From contig NZ_JACVAB010000008.1 in assembly GCF_014851585.1 (NCBI RefSeq), positions 1-64,000 on the forward strand: a stretch of DNA of 64,000 nucleotides, written 5' to 3'. The notes under the pieces were generated by a model. That model searched no databases. It saw nothing but the letters and a program-made list of their open reading frames with translations, and was not told where the DNA came from. The DNA is from Agrobacterium sp. AGB01. GTDB taxonomy: Bacteria; Pseudomonadota; Alphaproteobacteria; Rhizobiales; Rhizobiaceae. This document shows positions 42,658 through 52,517 of the stretch, in pieces. Position 1 is the first letter of the stretch. Every line of letters begins with the position of its first letter. Both the position numbers and the translations under genes were made by a program.

Positions 42658-42682
42658 TCAGGCCGGTCACCAACTGATCAGG
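42643..42682. repeat. 20-bp perfect tandem duplication at the sdhE stop codon
   Basis: CCGGTCACCAACTGATCAGG occurs twice in a row. The first copy encodes the last residues and TGA of sdhE, and the second is downstream and noncoding. Because the stop lies in copy 1, the protein end is unchanged. Confidence 0.95.
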
Positions 42683-42801
42683 GCTCGCCGCATGAAACCG
42701 CTTCATGCGTCACGCTTTAACTGTTTGTTTTTACGCATGTCGTTTCGCAAAAACCGTTCTGTTTTCTGCGGCATGCGTCAAGTTTGTGAAGTAACACGCC
42801 C

Positions 42802-45800
42802 ATGATCCCCGGTTTTGACGCCAAGACAGTTCTTTCCTTCGATACATCCCTGACCATCGGCAATGTGCCGTCAGGCATGGAAGCGATCTTGCTTGCTGAG
42901 ATGGCGCGCACCGGGCAATCCATCGCCTATGTGATGTCGGATGGCCAGCGCATGGCCGATCTTGAGCAGATGCTGGGTTTCGTTGCGCCTGACATTCCGG
43001 TGCTGACCCTGCCTGCCTGGGATTGCTTGCCTTATGACCGCGTGTCACCCAGTGCCGACACCTCGGCAAGGCGGCTGGCGGCACTGTCTGGCCTGATCAG
43101 CCACGGCAAGAAACCGCATCCGGCCATCGTTCTCGTCACTGTCAATGCCATGCTGCAGAAGATGGCGCCGCGCGACATCATTGAAAGTCTGGCGTTTTCG
43201 GCAAAGCCCGGCAACCAGATCCGAATGGATGACATTGCTGCACGGCTGGAGCGCAACGGTTTTGACCGTGTAGCGACGGTGCGTGAAGTTGGTGAATTTG
43301 CCGTGCGTGGTGGCATTCTCGACGTGTTCGTTCCCGGCACAGAAGAGCCGGTGCGACTGGACTTTTTTGGCGATACGCTTGAAAGCATTCGCACCTTCGA
43401 TCCGGCCAGCCAGCGCACCATTGGACAGGCGCGTTCGCTGGATCTCAACCCGATGAGCGAAGTGACGCTGACACCGGATACGATTGCCCGTTTCCGCAAG
43501 AATTACCTGTCGCTGTTTGGTGCCGCGACCCGCGACGATGCGCTCTATCAGGCCGTGTCAGAAGGCCGTCGTTATGCCGGCATGGAACACTGGCTGCCAC
43601 TGTTTTACGAAAAGCTGGAAACGGCTTTCGATTATCTCGCGGGCTTCCGCATCGTCACCGACCATACGGCACGCGAGGCTGCGGCCGAACGCTCCAAGCT
43701 GGTGCTGGACTATTTTGAAGCACGCCGCACCTCCGGCGAGACCAAGGGCGCAACACAGGGCGCACCCTACAAGCCGGTGTCACCGGGCCAGCTCTATCTT
43801 GATGGAAAGGGTTTCGAGGCGACGCTGGAGGCCGTCAGTGCCATTCGCCTGACACCGTTCAATGAACATGATGTTGCCGGTCGGCCGGTTGCGACGCTCG
43901 ATGCCCATACCGGCCCACGTTGGGCGCGGCCCGTCACCGAAAATACCGATGAAGAGCGGGTCAATGTGTTTGATCTTGCCGTCAAGCACATTGCAGACAA
44001 GCGCGCCAAGGGCTGGAAGGTGCTGATTACCGGCTGGTCGGAAGGTTCTCTCGACCGCCTGTTGCAGGTGTTGAACGAACACGGTCTTGAAAAGATCAAG
44101 CCGATACAGGCGCTGAAAGAGGTAGACAAGCTCGGCAAGGGCGAGGCGGCGTCTGCGGTGCTGAGCCTCGAAGCCGGCTTTGAAACCGGCAATCTCGCTG
44201 TCATTGGCGAACAGGATATTCTCGGCGACCGTATGGTGCGCCGCTCCAAGCGCCGCAAGCGGGCCGCCGACTTCATTTCGGAAGTGGCCGGTCTCGATGT
44301 CGGTTCGCTGGTCGTGCATGCTGAACACGGTATTGGCAAGTTCGTCGGGCTTCGCACCATTGAGGCTGCGGGCGCGCCGCGTGACTGCCTGGAATTGCAT
44401 TATGCCGATGATGCCAAGCTGTTCCTGCCGGTTGAAAACATCGATCTTCTGTCGCGTTACGGCTCTGATGCTGCCGAAGCGCAACTTGACAAGCTGGGCG
44501 GTGGCGCCTGGCAGATGCGCAAGGCCAAGCTCAAGAAACGCCTGCTGGATATGGCCGGCGATCTTATTCGCGTGGCGGCCGAACGCATGGTGCGCAAGGC
44601 ACCGGTGCTGGTTGCACCGGATGGTCTTTACGACGAGTTTGCGGCGCGTTTCCCCTATGATGAAACTGAAGACCAGCTGAACGCCATCGATTCCATCCGC
44701 GACGATCTTGGTCTCGGCCGGCCGATGGACCGCCTGATTTGCGGTGACGTGGGCTTTGGCAAGACCGAAGTTGCGCTGCGTGCTGCCTTCCTCGCCGCTA
44801 TGAATGGCGTGCAGGTGGCGGTTGTCGTGCCAACCACGCTGTTGGCTCGCCAGCACTTCCGCACCTTCTCGGAGCGTTTCCGTGGCCTGCCGATCCGCGT
44901 GCAACAGGCCTCGCGTCTTGTTGGTACCAAGGAACTGGCGCTGACCAAAAAGGAAGTGGCCGAAGGCAAGACGGATATCGTTGTCGGTACCCATGCGCTG
45001 CTCGGTCAGGGCATCAGCTTTGCCAATCTTGGCCTGCTGATTATCGATGAAGAGCAGCATTTCGGCGTCAAACACAAGGAACGTTTGAAGGAGCTGAAAG
45101 GCGATATTCACGTGCTGACGCTGTCTGCCACGCCTATTCCGCGTACCCTGCAGTTGGCGATGACTGGGGTTCGCGAATTGTCGCTGATCACCACGCCGCC
45201 GGTTGACCGCATGGCGGTGCGCACCTTCATTTCGCCGTTTGACGCGCTGGTCATTCGCGAAACGCTGATGCGCGAACATTACCGTGGCGGCCAGAGTTTC
45301 TATGTCTGCCCGCGTCTGGCTGACCTTGCGGACATTCATGCGTTCCTGCAATCGGATGTGCCGGAGTTGCGCGTTGCCGTCGCCCACGGCCAGATGGCGG
45401 CCGGTGAGCTGGAAGACATCATGAATGCCTTCTATGACGGCAAATATGACGTGCTGCTGTCCACCACGATCGTTGAATCAGGACTTGATGTGCCGACGGC
45501 TAATACGCTGATCGTGCACCGTGCCGACATGTTTGGTCTGGCGCAGCTTTACCAGCTGCGTGGTCGTGTCGGTCGTTCCAAGGTTCGGGCCTTTGCGCTG
45601 TTTACCCTGCCGGTCAACAAGGTGCTGACAACCATGGCCGAGCGCCGTTTGAAGGTGCTGCAGTCACTCGACACTCTGGGTGCCGGTTTCCAACTGGCCA
45701 GCCATGACCTTGATATTCGCGGCGCTGGCAATCTGCTGGGCGAAGAACAGTCCGGCCATATCAAGGAAGTCGGTTTTGAGCTTTACCAGCAGATGCTGGA

Positions 45801-46299
45801 AGAGGCGGTTGCCGAAGTAAAGGGCGATGACGATGTGCAGGAAAGCGGTTGGTCGCCGCAGATCTCGCTTGGCACATCGGTGATGATCCCGGAAAATTAC
45901 GTGCCGGACCTGCATCTGCGCATGGGTCTTTACCGTCGCCTTGGCGAACTGACCGAGCTTTCGGAAATCGATGGTTTTGGTGCGGAGATGATCGACCGTT
46001 TCGGCCCGTTGCCAAAGGAAGTGCAGCACCTGCTCAAGGTGGTTTACATCAAGTCGCTGTGCCGCACCGCCAATGTCGAAAAGCTGGATGCTGGCCCGAA
46101 GGGCGTCGTCGTGCAGTTCCGCAACCGCGAATTCCCCAACCCGGCCGGTCTGGTCGGTTACATCGCCAAGCAGGGCTCACTGGCCAAGATCAGGCCGGAT
46201 CACAGCGTGTTCCTGACCCGCGACCTGCCGACGCCGGAAAAACGTCTGGCCGGTGCAGCCATGGTCATGACGCAGCTGGCGGAACTCGCAAAGGGCTGA
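42802..46299 (+). CDS. mfd: Transcription-repair coupling factor Mfd
   Basis: 1165 residues. UvrB-homology domains (about 30-350) are followed by the RNA polymerase-interacting domain (about 490-570, with H-A-E-H-G-I-G-K-F). The RecG-like translocase has Walker A GDVGFGKTEVA, DEEQ box I-I-D-E-E-Q-H-F-G-V and motif VI Q-L-R-G-R-V-G-R-S. The C-terminal UvrA-binding-inhibiting domain follows. Mfd removes RNA polymerase stalled at lesions and recruits UvrA. The stop is only four bases from that of the convergent gene. Confidence 0.97.
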   Translation: MIPGFDAKTVLSFDTSLTIGNVPSGMEAILLAEMARTGQSIAYVMSDGQRMADLEQMLGFVAPDIPVLTLPAWDCLPYDRVSPSADTSARRLAALSGLISHGKKPHPAIVLVTVNAMLQKMAPRDIIESLAFSAKPGNQIRMDDIAARLERNGFDRVATVREVGEFAVRGGILDVFVPGTEEPVRLDFFGDTLESIRTFDPASQRTIGQARSLDLNPMSEVTLTPDTIARFRKNYLSLFGAATRDDALYQAVSEGRRYAGMEHWLPLFYEKLETAFDYLAGFRIVTDHTAREAAAERSKLVLDYFEARRTSGETKGATQGAPYKPVSPGQLYLDGKGFEATLEAVSAIRLTPFNEHDVAGRPVATLDAHTGPRWARPVTENTDEERVNVFDLAVKHIADKRAKGWKVLITGWSEGSLDRLLQVLNEHGLEKIKPIQALKEVDKLGKGEAASAVLSLEAGFETGNLAVIGEQDILGDRMVRRSKRRKRAADFISEVAGLDVGSLVVHAEHGIGKFVGLRTIEAAGAPRDCLELHYADDAKLFLPVENIDLLSRYGSDAAEAQLDKLGGGAWQMRKAKLKKRLLDMAGDLIRVAAERMVRKAPVLVAPDGLYDEFAARFPYDETEDQLNAIDSIRDDLGLGRPMDRLICGDVGFGKTEVALRAAFLAAMNGVQVAVVVPTTLLARQHFRTFSERFRGLPIRVQQASRLVGTKELALTKKEVAEGKTDIVVGTHALLGQGISFANLGLLIIDEEQHFGVKHKERLKELKGDIHVLTLSATPIPRTLQLAMTGVRELSLITTPPVDRMAVRTFISPFDALVIRETLMREHYRGGQSFYVCPRLADLADIHAFLQSDVPELRVAVAHGQMAAGELEDIMNAFYDGKYDVLLSTTIVESGLDVPTANTLIVHRADMFGLAQLYQLRGRVGRSKVRAFALFTLPVNKVLTTMAERRLKVLQSLDTLGAGFQLASHDLDIRGAGNLLGEEQSGHIKEVGFELYQQMLEEAVAEVKGDDDVQESGWSPQISLGTSVMIPENYVPDLHLRMGLYRRLGELTELSEIDGFGAEMIDRFGPLPKEVQHLLKVVYIKSLCRTANVEKLDAGPKGVVVQFRNREFPNPAGLVGYIAKQGSLAKIRPDHSVFLTRDLPTPEKRLAGAAMVMTQLAELAKG

Positions 46300-46303
46300 G
46301 AAA

Positions 46304-47305
46304 CTATCGGGGCAGGGTGGCCAGCACCTTGCCTGCCCGGTCCAGCACTGTGCCATCAGGCGACAACAGAATGGCGTCATCCTCGACGCCTTCCTTCGGC
46401 GTCAGCAGCCAGGCATTTGGGTAGCTGTCGCGGATATGGCGCGGATTAAAGCGGATGAGGGTGCCGGCAGGATAGGTGTTTGCACCAAAACTTGTGTCTT
46501 TGGCCAAGCTTCCGCTGCTGACTTCATAGAGTTTTTTGTGTTCGTCCAGCATGATGCGCGGGCTTGCAATCTCCAGCCCGTCGACCAGCACGGTCGTGTC
46601 ACGTGGTATGTCCAGAACCCAGCGGTCGGTATCGGTAAAACCATCAGTGTAGACATTGCCGGTTGAGGTCCAGACTTCCGTGCCAGAGGGCAGGGATATG
46701 CCATCTGCCACATTGCCTGCCGCCAGCACGCAGCGCTTGAAGGCTTTGACGCTGCCATCGTCCTTCACGTCAAATTCCACTGGCGTTGTTGCCTTGCAGG
46801 TCCAGTCCTGCTGCTGCGTCGTACCTTCGCCGACGACCCGCATATTATCCGGCGCAAACCCGGTGACATTGTAGCTGTCGTCATATTTTATGGCGATGTA
46901 ACGATCGACAGCCAGCGCATTGATACCGGCAATCTCTACCGGATGCGGGAAGGTGGCGCGGCCGAATGATTCCAGTTTCTGGGCAGCCGCCAGGCGCAGT
47001 TTAGTGCCTTCGGGCATATCGATCTGGCCAATGCGCTGCGGCTTATCAAGCGTCGGCTGGAAATTTGTTTCCCGCTCCCTGTCCAGTGCGCGCAGTTCCA
47101 GCGAGACAGTAACGATATGGTAGATGGTGTAAATCGCCATGAATGTGGTCGTGCCATAGATCAGCGTGGCGAGCATGGGCCAAGGCTTGTTGGTTTTGCG
47201 GAAAAACAACAGCCATATGGTCCAGACCAGCCAGACGATGGTGGCAAGGAAAAACAGGCCGAGAAGTGCCAGAAATTCTACGGAAGGAAGTGCGACGGGT
47301 ATCAT
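46304..47305 (-). CDS. Membrane protein with two N-terminal helices, function unknown
   Basis: 333 residues. Two membrane helices (about 8-35 and 45-67) are followed by a soluble, beta-rich domain of about 260 residues. The only two Cys residues lie in T-C-K-A-T-T and R-C-V-L-A-A, which could pair in the periplasm. L-P-S-G-T-E-V-W-T-S-T-G and Y-P-A-G-T-L-I-R-F-N-P suggest repeated beta hairpins. I do not recognise the family. It is a single gene, convergent with mfd. Confidence 0.65.
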   Translation of the reverse strand: MIPVALPSVEFLALLGLFFLATIVWLVWTIWLLFFRKTNKPWPMLATLIYGTTTFMAIYTIYHIVTVSLELRALDRERETNFQPTLDKPQRIGQIDMPEGTKLRLAAAQKLESFGRATFPHPVEIAGINALAVDRYIAIKYDDSYNVTGFAPDNMRVVGEGTTQQQDWTCKATTPVEFDVKDDGSVKAFKRCVLAAGNVADGISLPSGTEVWTSTGNVYTDGFTDTDRWVLDIPRDTTVLVDGLEIASPRIMLDEHKKLYEVSSGSLAKDTSFGANTYPAGTLIRFNPRHIRDSYPNAWLLTPKEGVEDDAILLSPDGTVLDRAGKVLATLPR

Positions 47306-47471
47306 GACATGCCGAGGTGAATTATGCGCTGACCCTCAACTGAGGGTATGGATTCACCTTGGTTTAAACGTCATGGCGTCTGATGGCCAGCCATTGCAGG
47401 TTCAAGTCCGGCGGCGGGACATGAACCCCGAAACCGACATGGGTTCGGGGCGCTATATTCAAAGCGGGTTT

Positions 47472-48416
47472 TCAGGCCTTGGTATCGGCGTCCTGGTTTT
47501 CCGGCGTGATCGCCAATGCGGCGTTCTGGTCGGCGGCAACCGAGCTTGGTAGTGGCGTGTGGCGCTGCTTTTCACGAATCAGCGTCAACATGCCGGAACC
47601 GATGATCAGCACGATGCCACACAGCATCCATCGGTCGACGTGATCACCAAAGATCAGATAACCGAACAAAATAGCCCACAACATTTGGCTATATTGGGTT
47701 GGGCCAATCACCGTGGCTGGCGCATATTGCGCGGCATACATCAACAGCACGTTGGCAAGTGCTGCAAACAAGCCGTATCCGGCGAGCCACAGCCATTGTT
47801 CGGCATTGGGTGGCTGGAAATCCGGGATCATGGCCAGACCACACAGGAACAGCGTGCCGAGAACACCGGCGCCATAGAGCGAAATGTTCTTTTCCGACGG
47901 ACCCATGGCGCGGAAGATGACGATGGAGAGCGCACCGCTCAAGCCGCCGATGATCGCGCCGAGATGGCCGATCGACAGTTCACGGAAACCGGGGCGCAGA
48001 ATGATCAGCACACCGACAAAACCGATGATGACGGCTGACCAGCGCTTGATGCCGACCTGTTCTTTCAGAAACACCACCGACATGATGGTGACGAAGGACG
48101 GCAACAGGAAGATCAGTGCAAAGGCTTCTGCCATTGAGAGGTGCGTAAAGGCGGTTACACTGCCAATGGCACCCATGCCTGACGACACGAAACGAAGCAG
48201 CCACAGCGGCCGGTTGGTGGTGCGCAGCACATCGCGCCACTGGTCTTTTCTTTTGCGCAGGAATGGAAGGGCAACCGTACCGAACACGGCACCAAAAAAT
48301 GCCGATTCGATCGGGGAGATTTGCCCCTCGATCAATTTTACGCTGGCATCGCTCCATGCGAATGCGGCGAAGGACGCAAAGGCAATAAGAATGCCTTTCA
48401 GTGTGCTGTCGAACAC
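47472..48416 (-). CDS. EamA-family (DMT) transporter
   Basis: 314 residues with ten membrane helices arranged as two EamA repeats. Typical stretches are F-V-S-S-G-M-G-A-I-G and A-P-A-T-V-I-G-P-T-Q-Y-S-Q-M-L-W-A. Such proteins export amino acids or metabolites. The substrate cannot be inferred. It is 55 bases downstream of the FrnE-like gene on the same strand. Confidence 0.85.
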   Translation of the reverse strand: MFDSTLKGILIAFASFAAFAWSDASVKLIEGQISPIESAFFGAVFGTVALPFLRKRKDQWRDVLRTTNRPLWLLRFVSSGMGAIGSVTAFTHLSMAEAFALIFLLPSFVTIMSVVFLKEQVGIKRWSAVIIGFVGVLIILRPGFRELSIGHLGAIIGGLSGALSIVIFRAMGPSEKNISLYGAGVLGTLFLCGLAMIPDFQPPNAEQWLWLAGYGLFAALANVLLMYAAQYAPATVIGPTQYSQMLWAILFGYLIFGDHVDRWMLCGIVLIIGSGMLTLIREKQRHTPLPSSVAADQNAALAITPENQDADTKA

Positions 48417-48471
48417 AGGATCAAACTCGAGTTTTAAGTACGGGGAGTGCCGACAGCGGGAGGTCTGACGG

Positions 48472-49143
48472 TCAGTTCAATTCCCTATGAGCCTGCTCTT
48501 TGAGTTTTGCAATCTCTTTAAAAGCATTGACCAAAACATCCGCAGTTTGTGCACCGCTTATAGCGTACTGATGATCTACAATGAAAAATGGCACTCCATT
48601 GACGCCCATTTGTTGCGCTGCATCAATTTCAGCGACAATTGTGTCCTTGTCGGCGTCGGATGCCAGCAGCTTTTCAACCACCTTACGGTCCATGCCGGCC
48701 TTCTCGGCAATGTCGAGAAGAACAGCGTGATCACCGACATTGCGACCCTCTTCAAAGTTGGCCTTGAACAGCAGGGAAATGACCTTGTCCTGCAATTCGC
48801 GGTTCTCGGAATGAGCCCAAAGTGCGAGGCGATGTGCGTCCAGCGTGTTGGGGCCGATCTTGATGGCGTCGAAGTCGAAGGCAATGCCTACTTCCTTGCC
48901 GAGATCGGTCAGGATACCATGGGCCTTTTCAACCTCGTCCTTGCCACCCAGCTTCTTTTCAAGCTCTGCCTTCTGGTCCACACCTTCTGGCGGGTAATCC
49001 GGGTTTAGGCGGTAAGGGCGCCAGTTGATGTCAAAGCCGATCTTGTCCTGGACTTCTGCAATGGCCAGATCCAACCGCGCCTTGCCGAGGTAGCACCATG
49101 GGCAGACCACATCCGAAACGATATCAATAGTAAGCCGCAGCAT
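48472..49143 (-). CDS. DsbA-family oxidoreductase, FrnE-like
   Basis: 223 residues with no signal peptide, so cytoplasmic. The active site is V-C-P-W-C-Y-L-G-K, and V-N-G-V-P-F-F-I gives the cis-Pro loop, the layout of FrnE/YwbO proteins of the DsbA family. Such proteins act as disulfide isomerases or reductases and often protect against oxidants. The ATG at 49143 fits the family start M-x-x-I-x-I-V-S-D-V-V-C-P-W-C. Confidence 0.87.
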   Translation of the reverse strand: MLRLTIDIVSDVVCPWCYLGKARLDLAIAEVQDKIGFDINWRPYRLNPDYPPEGVDQKAELEKKLGGKDEVEKAHGILTDLGKEVGIAFDFDAIKIGPNTLDAHRLALWAHSENRELQDKVISLLFKANFEEGRNVGDHAVLLDIAEKAGMDRKVVEKLLASDADKDTIVAEIDAAQQMGVNGVPFFIVDHQYAISGAQTADVLVNAFKEIAKLKEQAHRELN

Positions 49144-49277
49144 GGTGTTTCCTTACGTCAATTTTGAAATATGCAGGCATTTATGCATTTCAACGCCGCC
49201 ATTCAACCGGTTACCTCTATGTAACCACACGGCGTTGCCCCGCAATGACGTGGCGCTGCGAGGCATTAGTGCCGATT

Positions 49278-51107
49278 TTACTGGGCACGATTGTCCCACC
49301 ATACCGGTTTTTGATAGCCGAAAAGTGGCGTCACATCCGGTTTGCCAAGATGCTTCCAGTGGGCCACCCACTGTGCGCCAATGTAATAAAGCGGAATGAC
49401 GTAGTGGCCTGACACCAGCAGACGGTCATAGCCGCGCACAGCGGCTTCAAAATCCTCGGTGGAGCGTGCCTGCAGCAGCGCCTCGATCATGCGGTCGATA
49501 TCGGGGTCTGCCGCACCGGCATAGTTGAAGCTGCCCGGCGCATCTCTGGAGGTCGAATCCCAGCGATTATATTGCTCGATGCCCGGCGACAGCGACGACG
49601 GGTACGAGCGGATGATCATATCGTAGTCAAAATTGTTTGACCGGGCCTGGTACTGGCCGTCATCGACAGAGCGAATGGCCATGTTGACGCCAATCAGCTT
49701 CAGCGACCGCTGGTAGGCCAGTGCAATGCGTTCCTGCGCTGGGTTCTGGGTCATCACCTCAAAGGCCAGCTGACGGCCTTGCGCATCGACCATGCGGCCA
49801 GCGGTGATCTTGTAACCCGCCTCCTGCAGCAGATCGACGGCCTTCCGCAGCACCTTGCGGTCGGCGCCCGAGCCATCGCTCACCGGCATCATATAGGTTC
49901 CGGCAAGTATCTCCGGTGACAGGCGCTTTGCGGCATCGCCCAGCAGGGCCAGCTCCTTTTCATTGGCCGGGTTGCCATAGGCACCCAGCGATGAGTTTTG
50001 CCAGTAACTCTGGGTGCGACTGAAGGCTCCACCGAGAATGTTGCGGTTCAGCCATTCAAAATCCAGCACGTAGGACAGGCCTTCACGGACCTTTTCATCG
50101 GCGAAGATAGGCTTGCGGGTGTTGAACACGAAACCGAACATGCCAGAGGGCAGGCGCGGTTCGAACACTTCTTTCAATATGTCGCCGCGGTTGGCGGCGG
50201 GGAAGTTGTAGGCGCTGCCCCAATGGGACGAATCGGCATTGCCATTAATGGCGTCACCTTCCGGATACATGTCTATATCGCCCTTCTTGAAGGCTTCGAA
50301 CATCGAGTTGACCTGAAGGAAGTAGGTGATGCTGATTTCGTCGTAATTATCGAAACCGACCTTGGAAGGCACATCCTTACCCCAATAATTGGGGTCACGT
50401 TCCCAGATGATCTTTTCACCCGGGCGCATCGACTTGATCTTGTAGGGGCCGGAACCGACAACCGGGCCAAGGCCTGCCTTTTCAAAGGTTTCCGCATCGA
50501 TGGCATGTTTGGGCAGGATAGGGGTGGAAGAGGCGAGAATCAGCGGTGTTTCGCGATTGGCCTTGTCGTTAAAGGTAAAACGAACGCCGTGTTCGCCAAC
50601 TTTTTCCATTTTTTCCACCGCGGTCAGGCGGTTGTTGAACGGCGGGCGGCCCTTCTCCTTCAACAATTCAAGCGTGAACATCACGTCTTCAGGTGTCACG
50701 GGTTTACCGTCCTGCCAGCGCGCCTTTGGATTGAGGTTGAACTGGGTGTAGGTGCGCTCGTCGTCCCATTCGACACTTTCGGCCAACAGACCATAAAGCG
50801 AGAAGGGTTCGTCATTGGACCGTTGCATCAACGGCTCATAAAGCAGGTTGCCGAAATCAGGGTCCCACACGCCGCGTGCGGTGGTGCGCATGCCCCTCAA
50901 GACAAAGGGATTGAGGCTATCGAAGGTTCCGACCACGCCATAGGCAATCTTGCCGCCCTTTTTAACGTTCGGGTTGACGTAAGGGAAGCTCTTGTAATCT
51001 GCCGAAAGGGCAGGTGTGCCGTGCATGGAAATGCCATGGACAGGTTCGGCCAGCGCTGCGCTGCTGAGCAGCAAGGCCGGAATGACAGCCATCAGGCATC
51101 TGCGCAT
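49278..51107 (-). CDS. Extracellular solute-binding protein family 5 (YejA-like)
   Basis: 609 residues with a signal peptide ending A-A-L-A-E at about residue 21. The mature protein is a large peptide-binding type protein: G-G-K-I-A-Y-G-V-V-G-T-F-D-S-L-N-P near the N-terminus and D-A-N-P-like ligand regions later. It is closest in look to YejA/microcin C-type binding proteins, which take oligopeptides. No permease or ATPase gene is next to it, so it must use a transporter encoded elsewhere. It is divergent from ialB. Confidence 0.85.
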   Translation of the reverse strand: MRRCLMAVIPALLLSSAALAEPVHGISMHGTPALSADYKSFPYVNPNVKKGGKIAYGVVGTFDSLNPFVLRGMRTTARGVWDPDFGNLLYEPLMQRSNDEPFSLYGLLAESVEWDDERTYTQFNLNPKARWQDGKPVTPEDVMFTLELLKEKGRPPFNNRLTAVEKMEKVGEHGVRFTFNDKANRETPLILASSTPILPKHAIDAETFEKAGLGPVVGSGPYKIKSMRPGEKIIWERDPNYWGKDVPSKVGFDNYDEISITYFLQVNSMFEAFKKGDIDMYPEGDAINGNADSSHWGSAYNFPAANRGDILKEVFEPRLPSGMFGFVFNTRKPIFADEKVREGLSYVLDFEWLNRNILGGAFSRTQSYWQNSSLGAYGNPANEKELALLGDAAKRLSPEILAGTYMMPVSDGSGADRKVLRKAVDLLQEAGYKITAGRMVDAQGRQLAFEVMTQNPAQERIALAYQRSLKLIGVNMAIRSVDDGQYQARSNNFDYDMIIRSYPSSLSPGIEQYNRWDSTSRDAPGSFNYAGAADPDIDRMIEALLQARSTEDFEAAVRGYDRLLVSGHYVIPLYYIGAQWVAHWKHLGKPDVTPLFGYQKPVWWDNRAQ

Positions 51108-51383
51108 TTCATTCTCCTATGCGGAAGTCGGTTGTCTGATTCCTGCGGAATTTACCACAGGCGTCGGTCTACAGACATGAATGGTCGGGAAATCTTAAGG
51201 CAGTCGTCAAAATTCTTAAAGAAATGCTGGATATCGACGCATTCGGCATGTAACAGGTGTGCCAGAATTGGTGGGTCACGCATTTGCCTCAATTGAAAGA
51301 CAGTTGAACAGGTAAGCGGATCGCGCCAACGACGGGCATAGGTTCAAAACTGACCCGACCGAATTTCAGGAGACGGAACTCTT

Positions 51384-52031
51384 ATGATGTACAAGGCAAA
51401 CAAGTTCACCCGGACAGCACTGTCCGCTCTCGTTCTTTCCATTGGCGCCGTTTCCGCCCCGGCTGTTTCCCAGGCTCAGCAGGCTGCGGCTCCGGCTGGC
51501 GCACCGCCACTCGGCTGGTTCAAGACTTGCTCCAAGCAGGAAGACAACGACGTTTGCGTCGTTCAGAACGTCGTTCTGGCACAGAACGGCCAGATGATCA
51601 CTGCAGTTGGCCTCATCAGCGTTACAGGCAAGGTAAACCGCAAGATCCTGCAGGTTTCCGTACCGTCCGCACGTCTTATTCCTCCTGGCGTTATGATGCA
51701 GATTGACGGCGCCAAGGGCGTTCAGCTTGATTACGCAGTTTGCCTTCCAGACAAGTGCACCGCTGAAGTGCCACTGACAGATGCGATGATCGCCAGCCTG
51801 AAGAAGGGCAACGAAGTGGTCTTCACATCGATCAACTTCCGCCGCGCGCCAAACCCGATCAAGATTGCCCTGAACGGCTTCACTGGTGCTTATGATGGCG
51901 AGGCAATCTCGCAGTCGCAGTTGGCTGAAAGCCAGCGCACCCTGCAGGAAGGCATGCAGAAGAAGGCTGAAGAGGCTCGCAAGAAGCTCGAAGCTGCTCA
52001 GGAAGCTGCAAAGACTGCACCTGCGCAATAA
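51384..52031 (+). CDS. Invasion-associated locus B (IalB) family protein
   Basis: 215 residues with a signal peptide ending V-S-Q-A-Q at about residue 32. The core IalB domain has four Cys residues, in K-T-C-S-K / D-V-C-V-V and A-V-C-L-P / K-C-T-A, likely forming two disulfides. The C-terminal 40 residues are an Ala/Glu/Lys-rich coiled coil. IalB was named in Bartonella; in free-living relatives the role is unclear and probably concerns the cell envelope. Codon bias looks strong, and a good terminator follows. Confidence 0.88.
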   Translation: MMYKANKFTRTALSALVLSIGAVSAPAVSQAQQAAAPAGAPPLGWFKTCSKQEDNDVCVVQNVVLAQNGQMITAVGLISVTGKVNRKILQVSVPSARLIPPGVMMQIDGAKGVQLDYAVCLPDKCTAEVPLTDAMIASLKKGNEVVFTSINFRRAPNPIKIALNGFTGAYDGEAISQSQLAESQRTLQEGMQKKAEEARKKLEAAQEAAKTAPAQ

Positions 52032-52050
52032 TTCGTTTCGCAAGAGACAG

Positions 52051-52080
52051 AAAAAACCGGCCCCTGTGGCCGGTTTTTTT
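52051..52080 (+). terminator. Rho-independent terminator after ialB
   Basis: AAAAAACCGGCC and GGCCGGTTTTTTT form a strong stem with a five-base loop and a T-run on the plus strand. Confidence 0.93.
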
Positions 52081-52119
52081 ATGCGCGTTTTTTTGGGGGG
52101 GGCTTGGCACCACGCTCTT

Positions 52120-52205
52120 CGTCATTCTCGGGCTTGTCCCGAGAATCTAATCACATTGCATATTTCGCGCCAGCTTAGATCCTCGCCACAGGGGCGAGGA
52201 TGACG
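52120..52205. repeat. REP-doublet-like palindromic repeat, family C copy 2
   Basis: 86 bases. The left arm CGTCATTCTCGGGCTTGTCCCGAGAAT is a hairpin, and the right arm has CCTCGCCACAGGGGCGAGG before ATGACG. Spacer and length match the copy at 25454-25539, including a shared CTTAGATCCTCGCCACA. Confidence 0.8.
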
Positions 52206-52228
52206 TTTGAGTGGTGTGTTGGGCCAGA

Positions 52229-52456
52229 CCCCTCACTTGCGATTTCTAACACTTATGGCTTCGCCTTAAGATGTTGAAATCGCTTTCTCTCCCACAAGGG
52301 GAGAGATAAGCCGGATGCCGCACCGCTGCAGATACATACTGTGGGCTTTGATGAGACGAGGCGTTGAGGCTTGGCACCCCTTACCTCTACCCTTGTGGGA
52401 GAGGACGAAAAATCATGACCTTAGCTTGCTAAGTCATAGATTTTTCAGGTGAGGGG
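52229..52456. repeat. Palindromic intergenic repeat, family A copy 3
   Basis: 228 bases with the same CCCCTCAC and GTGAGGGG ends and arms as the copies near 38.5 kb. Its centre differs and is about 40 bases longer, so the arms are kept while the centre has been replaced. Confidence 0.82.
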
Positions 52457-52482
52457 TTATGCTTTCTCCCCGGCACCCCCAC

Positions 52483-52508
52483 AAAAAAACCGGCCTGGGA
52501 GGCCGGTT
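52483..52508 (-). terminator. Rho-independent terminator of hspQ
   Basis: On the minus strand AACCGGCC-TCCCA-GGCCGGTT is followed by a T-run. It sits just after the hspQ stop codon. Confidence 0.9.
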
Positions 52509-52517
52509 CTGATGTGT

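Noticed and set aside
43780..45387. 535-aa minus-strand frame inside mfd
   Set aside because: It is antisense to a certain gene, has no family features and shows the His/Arg/Gln-rich look of a shadow frame.
52088..52102. T7-G8 homopolymer pair as a regulatory switch
   Set aside because: It lies after a terminator, outside any gene; more likely a neutral or error-prone tract.
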